Origin: a bacterium UBP2_UBA4780
GTDB lineage: Bacteria; Edwardsbacteria; AC1; EtOH8
Length of the DNA stretch: 22,885 nt
Assembly: GCA_002403115.1 (NCBI GenBank)
Contig: DHHE01000013.1
Coordinates: 398-23,282 of the forward strand
Reading direction: 5' to 3'
Shown: positions 7,487 to 14,358 of the stretch, piece by piece
Position numbering within the stretch: position 1 is the first letter of the stretch
How the letters are laid out: each line of letters opens with the position of its first letter
Notes under the pieces: generated by a model
Seen by the model: only the letters and a program-made list of their open reading frames with translations
What the model was told of the DNA's origin: nothing
The model's database searches: none
Program-made: the position numbers and the translations under genes

Positions 7487-7514
7487 GCATGGCCGGGCGC
7501 CATTGTGGTATCAT
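7485..7514 (+). promoter_or_regulatory. Promoter of the cysteine protease gene
   Basis: TTGCAT (7485-7490), an 18-bp spacer and TATCAT (7509-7514). The -35 box overlaps the 3' edge of the preceding terminator. The predicted start near 7521 gives a leader of about 20 nt with no clear Shine-Dalgarno. The same two hexamers with the same spacing occur at 9218-9247. Confidence 0.6.
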
Positions 7515-7541
7515 AACCGCAAAACAACGGACTAAGCAAAG

Positions 7542-9086
7542 ATGATGAAGAATCTCGCACTCTGCCTGATAATATCCGCATCCCTGTTAGGCCAGGGGCT
7601 TAACCCCCTGGGGGGACTGGTGAGCGACCCCAGGCTCAAGCACCCGGAGCTCTGCCGGGAAAACCCGGAGGTCGCCGCCGACCTGCTGATGGCCAAGGTG
7701 GACCACACCCCCGACATGCCGCCGGTGGGGGCGCAGACCGGCAACTCCTGCACCGGCTGGTCGGTGGGCTACTACTTCAAGACACACCAGGAGCGGGTGG
7801 AGCGCGGCTGGGACCTGTCCGACCCCGGCCACCGCATGAGCCCGATGTTCCTCTACAACCAGATAAACGGCGGGGTGGACGGCGGCGCCGACCTGTTCGA
7901 CGCCCTGGAGCTGATGTGGGCCCACGGCTGCGCCCCGTCCTCGCAGATGGGCACCAACGTCTCCTACACCCTCTGGCCCCCGGAGACGGCCTTCGACTCG
8001 GCCCTGCTCTACCGCTGCGTCCAAGCCGGGACGCCCTGGTTCCAGCTGGGCAGCGCCTCGGGCATCGAATACGCCAAGCAGCTGCTTTCCGAGAACAGGT
8101 GCCTGGTGTTCAACATCAGCGTCTTCAGCAACTTCGACAACATCAAGAACTTCGACACGGTCTACTGCGCGGCCGACTCCTACGGCACCAACCGCGGGGG
8201 ACACAACCTGTGCATGGTGGGCTACGACGACGACAAGGCCACCCGCGACGGCACCGGCGCCTTCCGCTGCGTCAACTCCTGGGGCGCGGGCTGGGGCCAC
8301 GGGGGATACTGGTGGATGTCGTACCAGGTTGCCCAGTCGCATCCCAGGATGGTCTTTCCCTGGGCCGGGTACGCGCCGGACACATTAGGGTATCAGCCGG
8401 TGCTCAAGGCCAGGGTGCGGGTGAGCCACGGCCGGCGCGGGCATATCACCTTCAGGGCCGGGGTGGGCAGCCCATCCAGCCCGCTTTGGAGCAAGGTCTT
8501 CTACTCGACCTCCCAGTATTGGTACAAAGGGGGGAACCTCCCATTCCCGGCCACCAACCTGGTGCTGGACCTGAGCGAGGGGGCGCCTTTCCTGGACAGC
8601 CTGGGGCCGAACAATATCTTCGTGGGCTGCATCGACGATTCCTCGGACGCCATGAAAGGGAACATCGAATATTTCTCTGTTGAACATCTGAACTGGAACA
8701 CCTCGGCCGTGTCCGACGACACCCCGGTCGAGATCCCGGATTATGATGCCTACGCCTACGCCCAGGTCACGCTGGAGGGGCCGGCAGGCGTGGCCGGGGG
8801 CCCGGAAACCCTACTCCCAAGCACTGGAAGGGTGCTCGATGTCAGGCCCAATCCCTCGCATGGCCCCTGCTGGATAAGTTTTTCACCAGGAACGGGCTCG
8901 AGATGTCTGGGCATCTACGATGCCGGGGGCAGGCTGTTGAGGCGCCTCACGGTAGCCGGCGGGACAGGCGGGGTTTTATGGGATGCCAAGGACGGCAAGG
9001 CTAAGGATGTTCCGGCCGGCGTGTACCTTGTACGGGTCGAGTCCGACAATGCCGCACTGACTGGAAGACTGGTGATTGTGCGCTAA
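7542..9086 (+). CDS. Secreted papain-family (C1A) cysteine protease with type-A sorting domain
   Basis: 514 residues. Two adjacent ATGs (7542 and 7545) can start it, and neither has a convincing Shine-Dalgarno. The N-terminus has a short hydrophobic signal-like segment (LALCLIISASLLGQG). Papain-fold landmarks: oxyanion Gln and catalytic Cys in GAQTGNSCTGWSVGYY (Cys70), catalytic His in GGHNLCMVGYDD (His221), and Asn in RCVNSWGAGWGHGGYWWMSY (Asn245). The triad is intact, so an active protease is expected. A beta-rich middle (about 280-420) of unknown fold follows. The C-terminus (about 435-514) has VRPNPSHGPCWISF, GIYDAGGRLLRRL, PAGVYLVRV and final GRLVIVR, a divergent type-A sorting domain. 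The gene stands alone between terminators. It is likely an extracellular protease alongside the M6 enzyme upstream. Confidence 0.92.
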   Translation: MMKNLALCLIISASLLGQGLNPLGGLVSDPRLKHPELCRENPEVAADLLMAKVDHTPDMPPVGAQTGNSCTGWSVGYYFKTHQERVERGWDLSDPGHRMSPMFLYNQINGGVDGGADLFDALELMWAHGCAPSSQMGTNVSYTLWPPETAFDSALLYRCVQAGTPWFQLGSASGIEYAKQLLSENRCLVFNISVFSNFDNIKNFDTVYCAADSYGTNRGGHNLCMVGYDDDKATRDGTGAFRCVNSWGAGWGHGGYWWMSYQVAQSHPRMVFPWAGYAPDTLGYQPVLKARVRVSHGRRGHITFRAGVGSPSSPLWSKVFYSTSQYWYKGGNLPFPATNLVLDLSEGAPFLDSLGPNNIFVGCIDDSSDAMKGNIEYFSVEHLNWNTSAVSDDTPVEIPDYDAYAYAQVTLEGPAGVAGGPETLLPSTGRVLDVRPNPSHGPCWISFSPGTGSRCLGIYDAGGRLLRRLTVAGGTGGVLWDAKDGKAKDVPAGVYLVRVESDNAALTGRLVIVR

Positions 9087-9109
9087 AGGAGGGATAAATC
9101 CACGCACCC

Positions 9110-9136
9110 CTTGTTCCCCTTTCGAGAGGGGACAAG
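9110..9136. repeat. Hairpin of the cttgt-cccct / agggg-acaag type
   Basis: cttgttcccct (9110-9120, one bulged T) pairs with aggggacaag (9127-9136) across ttcgag. It sits between the protease stop and the main terminator. A similar core (ttgtccccttt ... agagggg) is found inside the MITE-like element at 5458-5478. Confidence 0.55.
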
Positions 9137-9141
9137 CAGGC

Positions 9142-9174
9142 GGCGGCAGGCGGACGGCCTGCCGCCTGTTTTTT
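9142..9174 (+). terminator. Intrinsic terminator after the cysteine protease gene
   Basis: A perfect 10-bp GC stem, ggcggcaggc (9142-9151) with gcctgccgcc (9157-9166), has loop ggacg and is followed by tg and six T (9169-9174). A second small perfect hairpin (ttcccgg-cga-ccgggaa, 9173-9189) follows directly. Confidence 0.9.
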
Positions 9175-9217
9175 CCCGGCGACCGGGAAGTAAAAATGGT
9201 TGGAGCCGATATTTCTG

Positions 9218-9247
9218 TTGCATTCACCGGCTAAAATTTGGTATCAT
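9218..9247 (+). promoter_or_regulatory. Promoter of the flavoprotein-to-Dxr operon, probably leaderless
   Basis: TTGCAT (9218-9223), an 18-bp spacer and TATCAT (9242-9247). Transcription starting the usual 6-8 bases after the -10 box would begin at about 9254-9256, and the ATG is at 9256. There is no Shine-Dalgarno before that ATG. Confidence 0.65.
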
Positions 9248-9255
9248 GTAAGTCT

Positions 9256-10485
9256 ATGCCAGATATCATAGTTATCGGCGGGGGACCGGCCGGGATGATG
9301 GCGGCGGGCCGGGCGGCCTCGCTGGGCGCCGATGTCTGGCTTTTGGAGAAAAATCCGTCCCTGGGCAGGAAGCTGCTCCTGACCGGACAGGGACGATGCA
9401 ACATCACCAACAACCTGGACGCCCGGCAATTCATAACCGACTGCGGCCCCGGGGCCAAATTTCTCCACGGGGCGCTGGCGCGCTTTTCCACCAGGGAGGC
9501 GGTCGATTTCTTCGAGAGGCTGGGACTGGAGCTGAAGCTGGAGAGGGGCGGCCGGTACTTCCCGGAATCCGACGATTCCCACGACGTGCTGCGGGCGCTG
9601 GAGCGGTTTCTCCGCGATGAAGGGGTAAAGGTCTTGAAAGGGAAGAAGGCCGAAAGGGCGGAAAGAGGCAATGGCTGCTTTCGGATATTCGCCGGGCGGC
9701 AGACGTTTCAAGCCGGGAGACTGGTCATCGCTGCCGGGGGCCTGTCCTTCCCGGCCACCGGCTCCACCGGGGACGGGTACCTGTTGGCCGCGGCCCTGGG
9801 CCACACCATAGTCCCGACCCTGCCCACCGACGTCCCGCTCGGGGTCCGCGAGGACTTCGTGAAAGAGCTCCAGGGGCTGAGCCTGAGGAACGTCGAGCTT
9901 AGATTCGGCCAGGGTTCGAGCAAAGCGGTTTTTTTCGGCGAGATGCTGTTCACCCATTTCGGCGTTTCCGGGCCGATCGTACTGGACGCCAGCCGGGTGA
10001 TCGGCCCCTGGCTGGAGCACGGACCGGTCGACTGCGTCCTGGACCTGAAGCCGGCGCTGAGCGCCGAGAAACTGGACGAGCGGCTGAAGCGCGACATCCA
10101 GTCCCGGGGCCGGAAAAACTTCCGCAACTTCCTCAAGGAGTTCATGCCTTCGACCATGATCCCGGTTTTCGCCGGCCAGTGCGGCATCGACCCGGTGATG
10201 GCGGTTAACCAGACGACCGCCGGACAGCGGAGGACGATGATCGGCCTGCTCAAGGGGATCCGTTTCACCGTCACCGGCCTGCGCGGCTTCGAGGAGGCGG
10301 TGGCCACGGCCGGCGGCGTCGCCACCGCGGAGGTCGATCCCAGGACCATGGAATCCAAAATTACGCCGGGCCTGTTCTTCTGCGGCGAGGTGCTGGACCT
10401 GGACGGCCCCTGCGGCGGCTATAACCTCCAGATCGCCTGGTCCACCGGCTTCACGGCCGGAACCGGGGCGGCGGCCAAGGCATGA
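9256..10485 (+). CDS. HI0933/YhiN/BaiN-type FAD-dependent oxidoreductase
   Basis: 409 residues of a flavoprotein family whose cellular substrate is mostly unknown. An N-terminal Rossmann motif binds FAD (DIIVIGGGPAG, glycines at 8-13), then LLEKNPSLGRKLLLTGQGRCNITNN (about 29-53), the family signature. Later motifs are VIAAGGLSFPATGSTGDGY, FTHFGVSGP, and C-terminal GLFFCGEVLDLDGPCGGYNLQIAWSTGF. I chose ATG 9256 because the Rossmann strand begins there. The frame extends back to a TTG at 9238, but that lies upstream of and overlapping the -10 box, so it would not be transcribed. It is first in a tightly packed run; its stop overlaps the next ATG by 4 bp (ATGA). Its link to the downstream glycosylation genes is unclear. 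Confidence 0.9.
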   Translation: MPDIIVIGGGPAGMMAAGRAASLGADVWLLEKNPSLGRKLLLTGQGRCNITNNLDARQFITDCGPGAKFLHGALARFSTREAVDFFERLGLELKLERGGRYFPESDDSHDVLRALERFLRDEGVKVLKGKKAERAERGNGCFRIFAGRQTFQAGRLVIAAGGLSFPATGSTGDGYLLAAALGHTIVPTLPTDVPLGVREDFVKELQGLSLRNVELRFGQGSSKAVFFGEMLFTHFGVSGPIVLDASRVIGPWLEHGPVDCVLDLKPALSAEKLDERLKRDIQSRGRKNFRNFLKEFMPSTMIPVFAGQCGIDPVMAVNQTTAGQRRTMIGLLKGIRFTVTGLRGFEEAVATAGGVATAEVDPRTMESKITPGLFFCGEVLDLDGPCGGYNLQIAWSTGFTAGTGAAAKA

Positions 10486-12083
10486 AGCAGTTCGAACGCC
10501 AGTACAACCTGGCCCTGGCCGGCTTCCAGGAGAAGGCGGCCTTCTGGGTGCGCTGGGCGGTGCTGTTCCTGGCGGCCATGACCCTGGCCCTGGCGCCGGA
10601 GTCGGTGGGCGTTGGCTCCGGGGCGCTGATGGCGGTGATGGGCGCGGCCGCGGCCCTCAACTTGGGCCTGCTGTTTTTCCCCAAGGGCGTCATCAATTTC
10701 CTCAGGCGGTGGTGGGTCAGCCTGTGGTTCGACCTGGTGCTGGCCACGCTGCTGGTGGCCTTCACCGGCGAAGCCGGCAGCCAGTTCTTCTACCTTTACT
10801 TCCTGGCCATCTTCTGGGCGGCGCTCTCCGGCAGCCGGCGGGCGGCGGTGAGGACGGCGGCCGTCTCGCTCCTCTGTTACTTCACGGTGCTGGGACTTAA
10901 GGGGGAGCTGGGCTGGGGGACGGCCGGCCTCTTCGACCTGTTCTTCAAGGTATGGCTGCTGTCGCTGACCGCCTACTGGGCCGGGCTGATCTCGGACCAG
11001 CAGAAGCGGTGGATGTCCCGGCACCGGGAGCTGGTTCGGGCGGCCGAGGACTGGAGCAAGACGGTCTCGGACATCCAGTCGGCCGCCATGTTCGGCATCG
11101 GGGCCCTGCTGTCCTCGTCCAAAAGCATCGAGGAGACCCTGGGCCTGACCCTGGACGCGGTGGAGGACATCCTCAAGGCCGACCGCTGTTCCATACTGCT
11201 GCTGGACAAGGCCACCAACGAGCTGGTGCTGCGGGCGGCCCGGGGCACTAGGGCCGGGGCGGTGGGCAAGCTGAGGCTCCGGAGCGACCAGGGGCTGGCC
11301 GGCCAGGTGCTGCGCACCGGCCAGCCGCTCAACGTTCCGGACACCGACCGCGAGCCGCTGTTCGTGCCCTCGCCCCAGGGCTACGACAAGATCCGCTCCA
11401 TGCTGGTGGTGCCGCTGCTGGTCAGCGACCACCGGGTGGGGGTGATCAACATCTCGTCTGTCAAGCAGCAGCGCAGCTTCAGCGACCGGGAGCTGGCGGC
11501 CATCAAGCTGGTGGCCAACTACGCGGCCCTGGCCCTGGAGAACGCCGGCATCCTCGAGGAGAAGGAGCGGGAGGCCACCACCGACGGGCTGACGGGCCTT
11601 TTCAACTACCGCTACTTCCAAAAGAGGCTGGAGGAACTGACATCGGACGGCGGGCACCTGGCCCTGATCTGGATGGACCTGGACTTCTTCAAGGAGTACA
11701 ACGACACCTTCGGGCACATCAAGGGCAGCGAGGTCCTCAAACAGCTGGCCGGGATCATCACCGGGGCACTGGAGAGCCGGGAGGCCGTCATCTCCCGCTA
11801 CGGCGGCGACGAGTTCGCCGTCATCGTGCCCGGGGCCGGGGTCAAAGAGGGCCTGGCCGAGGCCGACCGCGTCCGCCGGGCTGTTTTTGGAACGGACTTT
11901 ACCGGCAAGCGGCCCGGGGCCAAGCGGATCTCGGCCAGCATCGGGCTGGCCTGCTTCCCGGAAGACGCCCGGGGGTACCGGGATCTGGTGGAAAAGGCCG
12001 ACCAGGCCATGTACCGGGCCAAGGAGCGCGGCAAGAACCGGATCGCGTTCTGGAGCAGGGATAAAATCGAAATGAGGAACTGA
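10482..12083 (+). CDS. Membrane GAF-GGDEF protein, probable diguanylate cyclase
   Basis: 533 residues. About six hydrophobic segments (residues 20-175) precede a short linker, a GAF sensor domain (about 195-352; DRCSILLLDKATNELVLRAARG ... SMLVVPLLVSDHRVGVINIS) and a GGDEF domain (about 365-525). The signature SRYGGDEF (GGDEF at 441-445) and DLTGLFN-like TTDGLTGLFNYRYF, WMDLDFFKEYND and ASIGLACFPEDA are intact, so it should make cyclic di-GMP from GTP. In the usual position of the RxxD inhibitory site the residues are SREA, so product inhibition through that site is not expected. The start overlaps the flavoprotein stop by 4 bp. It lies 2 bp before ugd, which suggests cyclic-di-GMP signalling is co-expressed with the polysaccharide or glycosylation genes. 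Confidence 0.93.
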   Translation: MKQFERQYNLALAGFQEKAAFWVRWAVLFLAAMTLALAPESVGVGSGALMAVMGAAAALNLGLLFFPKGVINFLRRWWVSLWFDLVLATLLVAFTGEAGSQFFYLYFLAIFWAALSGSRRAAVRTAAVSLLCYFTVLGLKGELGWGTAGLFDLFFKVWLLSLTAYWAGLISDQQKRWMSRHRELVRAAEDWSKTVSDIQSAAMFGIGALLSSSKSIEETLGLTLDAVEDILKADRCSILLLDKATNELVLRAARGTRAGAVGKLRLRSDQGLAGQVLRTGQPLNVPDTDREPLFVPSPQGYDKIRSMLVVPLLVSDHRVGVINISSVKQQRSFSDRELAAIKLVANYAALALENAGILEEKEREATTDGLTGLFNYRYFQKRLEELTSDGGHLALIWMDLDFFKEYNDTFGHIKGSEVLKQLAGIITGALESREAVISRYGGDEFAVIVPGAGVKEGLAEADRVRRAVFGTDFTGKRPGAKRISASIGLACFPEDARGYRDLVEKADQAMYRAKERGKNRIAFWSRDKIEMRN

Positions 12084-12085
12084 GG

Positions 12086-13408
12086 ATGAGACTGACGGTC
12101 ATAGGCAGCGGCTACGTGGGACTGGTGACAGGGGCCTGCTTCGCCGACATGGGCAACCAGGTGTGGTGCGTGGACATCGACGCCCGCAAGATCGAAAATC
12201 TCAAGAAGGGGGTCATCCCCATCTACGAACCCGGCCTGGAGGAGATGGTGCTTCGCAACCAAGCCCAGGGACGGCTGCGCTTCACCACCAGGCTGGACGA
12301 GGGCCTCAAGCGGGCCCAGTTCGCCTTCATCGCGGTGGGCACGCCGCCGGGCGAGGACGGATCGGCCGACCTTTCCCACGTCCTGGCGGCGGCCGGGGAG
12401 ATCGGGCGCAGCATGGATCGCTACCTGGTGGTGGTCAACAAGTCGACGGTCCCGGTCAAGACCTCGGAGAAGGTGGGGCGGGCCATCGCCCGGGAGCTCA
12501 AGAAGCGGAGGTGCTCCATTCCCTTCGACGTTGTCTCCAATCCCGAGTTCCTCAAGGAGGGCGACGCCATCAACGACTTCATGAAGCCGGACCGGATCGT
12601 GGTCGGCTGCGGCAGCCAGCGGGCGGCCTCCTTGATGCGCCAGCTCTACCTGCCGTTCATCCGCAACGGCCACCCGGTGCTGGTGATGGACCCGGCCTCG
12701 GCCGAGCTCACCAAGTACGCGGCCAACGCCATGCTGGCCACCCGCATCAGCTTCATGAACGAGGTGGCCCGGCTCTGCCGGGCGGCCGGGGCCGACGTCG
12801 AGAAGATCCGCCTGGGGATCGGCAGCGACCGGCGCATCGGCATGTCCTTCCTTTACGCCGGGCTGGGCTACGGCGGCTCCTGCTTCCCCAAGGACGTCAA
12901 GGCCCTGGTGCACATGTCCAGGCAATACCGCCTGCCGCCGCGTATCCTCTCGGCGGTGGAGGAGGTCAACCGAGACCAGCGGCGGTGGTTCATCGGGGAG
13001 ATCGTCCGCCATTTCGGCGGCCGCTTCAAGGGGAAAAGGCTGGCGGTCTGGGGGCTGGCCTTCAAGCCCCAGACCGACGACATGCGGGAGGCGCCGGCCA
13101 TCGACATCATCAGGGCCCTGATGAAGAAAGGCGTTGCGTTCAGGGCGCACGATCCGGTGGCCCTGGAGACGGCCAGGCTGGAGCTGGGGGACAAGGGGAT
13201 CGAGTACGTCGGCGACGCCTACCGGGCGCTCAGGGGCTGCGACGCCCTGTTGCTGCTGACCGAATGGCACCAGTTCCGCGAGCCGGACTTCGGGCGGGTG
13301 AAGAAGCTCCTGAAAAAGCCGGTGATCTTCGACGGGCGCAACCAGTACGAGCCCGCCTTGATGAAGAAGCTCGGATTCTCGTATTACTGCGTGGGCCGGG
13401 GATCATGA
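12086..13408 (+). CDS. ugd: UDP-glucose 6-dehydrogenase
   Basis: 440 residues, the family's usual length. It oxidises UDP-glucose twice with NAD+ to UDP-glucuronate in the cytoplasm. The N-terminal Rossmann domain has GSGYVG (residues 7-12) and IPIYEPGLEEMV. Substrate loop motifs include SNPEFLKEGDAINDF and KYAANAMLATRISFMNE. The catalytic Cys266 is in GYGGSCFPKDVKAL. The C-terminal domain has WGLAFKPQTDDMREAP and IFDGRNQY. It starts 2 bp after the GGDEF gene and overlaps the next ATG by 4 bp. The adjacent UDP-xylose synthase uses its product, which supports UDP-glucose rather than GDP-mannose as substrate. Confidence 0.95.
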   Translation: MRLTVIGSGYVGLVTGACFADMGNQVWCVDIDARKIENLKKGVIPIYEPGLEEMVLRNQAQGRLRFTTRLDEGLKRAQFAFIAVGTPPGEDGSADLSHVLAAAGEIGRSMDRYLVVVNKSTVPVKTSEKVGRAIARELKKRRCSIPFDVVSNPEFLKEGDAINDFMKPDRIVVGCGSQRAASLMRQLYLPFIRNGHPVLVMDPASAELTKYAANAMLATRISFMNEVARLCRAAGADVEKIRLGIGSDRRIGMSFLYAGLGYGGSCFPKDVKALVHMSRQYRLPPRILSAVEEVNRDQRRWFIGEIVRHFGGRFKGKRLAVWGLAFKPQTDDMREAPAIDIIRALMKKGVAFRAHDPVALETARLELGDKGIEYVGDAYRALRGCDALLLLTEWHQFREPDFGRVKKLLKKPVIFDGRNQYEPALMKKLGFSYYCVGRGS

Positions 13409-14358
13409 AGACGGAATCAAAAATACTGGTGACCGGGGCGGCCGGGTTCCTGGGATCGCATCTCTGCGACCGGCTGCTGGACGCGGGCTGCCGGGTGACG
13501 GCCGTGGACAACCTGATCACGGGCAGCCTGGAGAACATCAAGCACCTCGGAAATCGGCCGGATTTCGAGTTCATCGAGCATGACATCTGCCGGCCGCTGG
13601 AGCTTCCGGGGCCGCTGGACTGGATATTCGACCTGGCCTCGCCGGCCAGCCCCGTCGACTACCTGAAACTTCCCATCGAGACGCTCAAGGTCGGCTCCTA
13701 CGGGGTCCACAACCTGCTGGAGCTGGCCAGGGCCAAGGGGGCCGGCTTTCTGATCACCTCCACCTCGGAGGTCTACGGCGATCCGCTGGTTCATCCCCAG
13801 GAGGAGGGCTACTGGGGCAACGTCAACCCCATCGGGCCGCGCAGCGTCTACGACGAGTCCAAGCGCTTCGCCGAGGCCATGACCATGGCCTACCGCCGGC
13901 ACTTCGAGGTGGACACCAGGATCGTCCGCATCTTCAACACCTACGGTCCCCGGATGAGGCTGGACGACGGCCGGGTGGTGCCCACCCTCATCTGGCAGGC
14001 CCTGCACGGCCGCCCGCTGACCGTGTTCGGCGACGGCAGCCAGACCCGGAGCTTCTGCTACGTCTCGGATTTGATCGACGGCATATTGCGGATGCCGGAG
14101 TCCGGCGGATACGACCCGGTGAACCTGGGCAATCCGGCCGAGATGTCCATCCTGGAATTCGCCAAACAGATTAAAAGGCTGACCGGGACCGAGGCCCCCA
14201 TAGAATTCAGACCCCTGCCCCAGGACGATCCCAGGCAGAGGAAGCCCGACATCTCACGCGCCAGGAAACTGCTGGGCTGGGAGCCCAGGGTCGGGTTCGA
14301 GGAAGGGATCGGGAGAACGATCGACTGGTTCAAGGGGCGGCCGGCGGATAAAGGCTGA
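13405..14358 (+). CDS. uxs: UDP-glucuronate decarboxylase (UDP-xylose synthase), extended SDR family
   Basis: 317 residues. It converts UDP-glucuronate to UDP-xylose with bound NAD+. Seen: GAAGFLGSHL (glycines 11, 14, 17), DLASPASPVDYLKLPIETLKVGSYG, TSTSEVYGDPLVHPQ, catalytic VYDESKR (Tyr149, Lys153), NTYGPRMRLDDGRVVP and FGDGSQTRSFCYVSDLIDG. This combination is characteristic of UXS rather than of epimerases. ATG 13405 overlaps the ugd stop (ATGA). The same frame stays open for more than 1.2 kb upstream, but that stretch is ugd in another frame; the coding motifs start only at MKTESKILVTG. Together with ugd it gives a two-step UDP-glucose to UDP-xylose route. Confidence 0.95.
   Translation: MKTESKILVTGAAGFLGSHLCDRLLDAGCRVTAVDNLITGSLENIKHLGNRPDFEFIEHDICRPLELPGPLDWIFDLASPASPVDYLKLPIETLKVGSYGVHNLLELARAKGAGFLITSTSEVYGDPLVHPQEEGYWGNVNPIGPRSVYDESKRFAEAMTMAYRRHFEVDTRIVRIFNTYGPRMRLDDGRVVPTLIWQALHGRPLTVFGDGSQTRSFCYVSDLIDGILRMPESGGYDPVNLGNPAEMSILEFAKQIKRLTGTEAPIEFRPLPQDDPRQRKPDISRARKLLGWEPRVGFEEGIGRTIDWFKGRPADKG

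Noticed and set aside
12163..13404. In-frame extension upstream of the UDP-xylose synthase that would make a 731-residue protein
   Set aside because: The extension is ugd read in another frame. The protein motifs begin exactly at ATG 13405, which overlaps the ugd stop.
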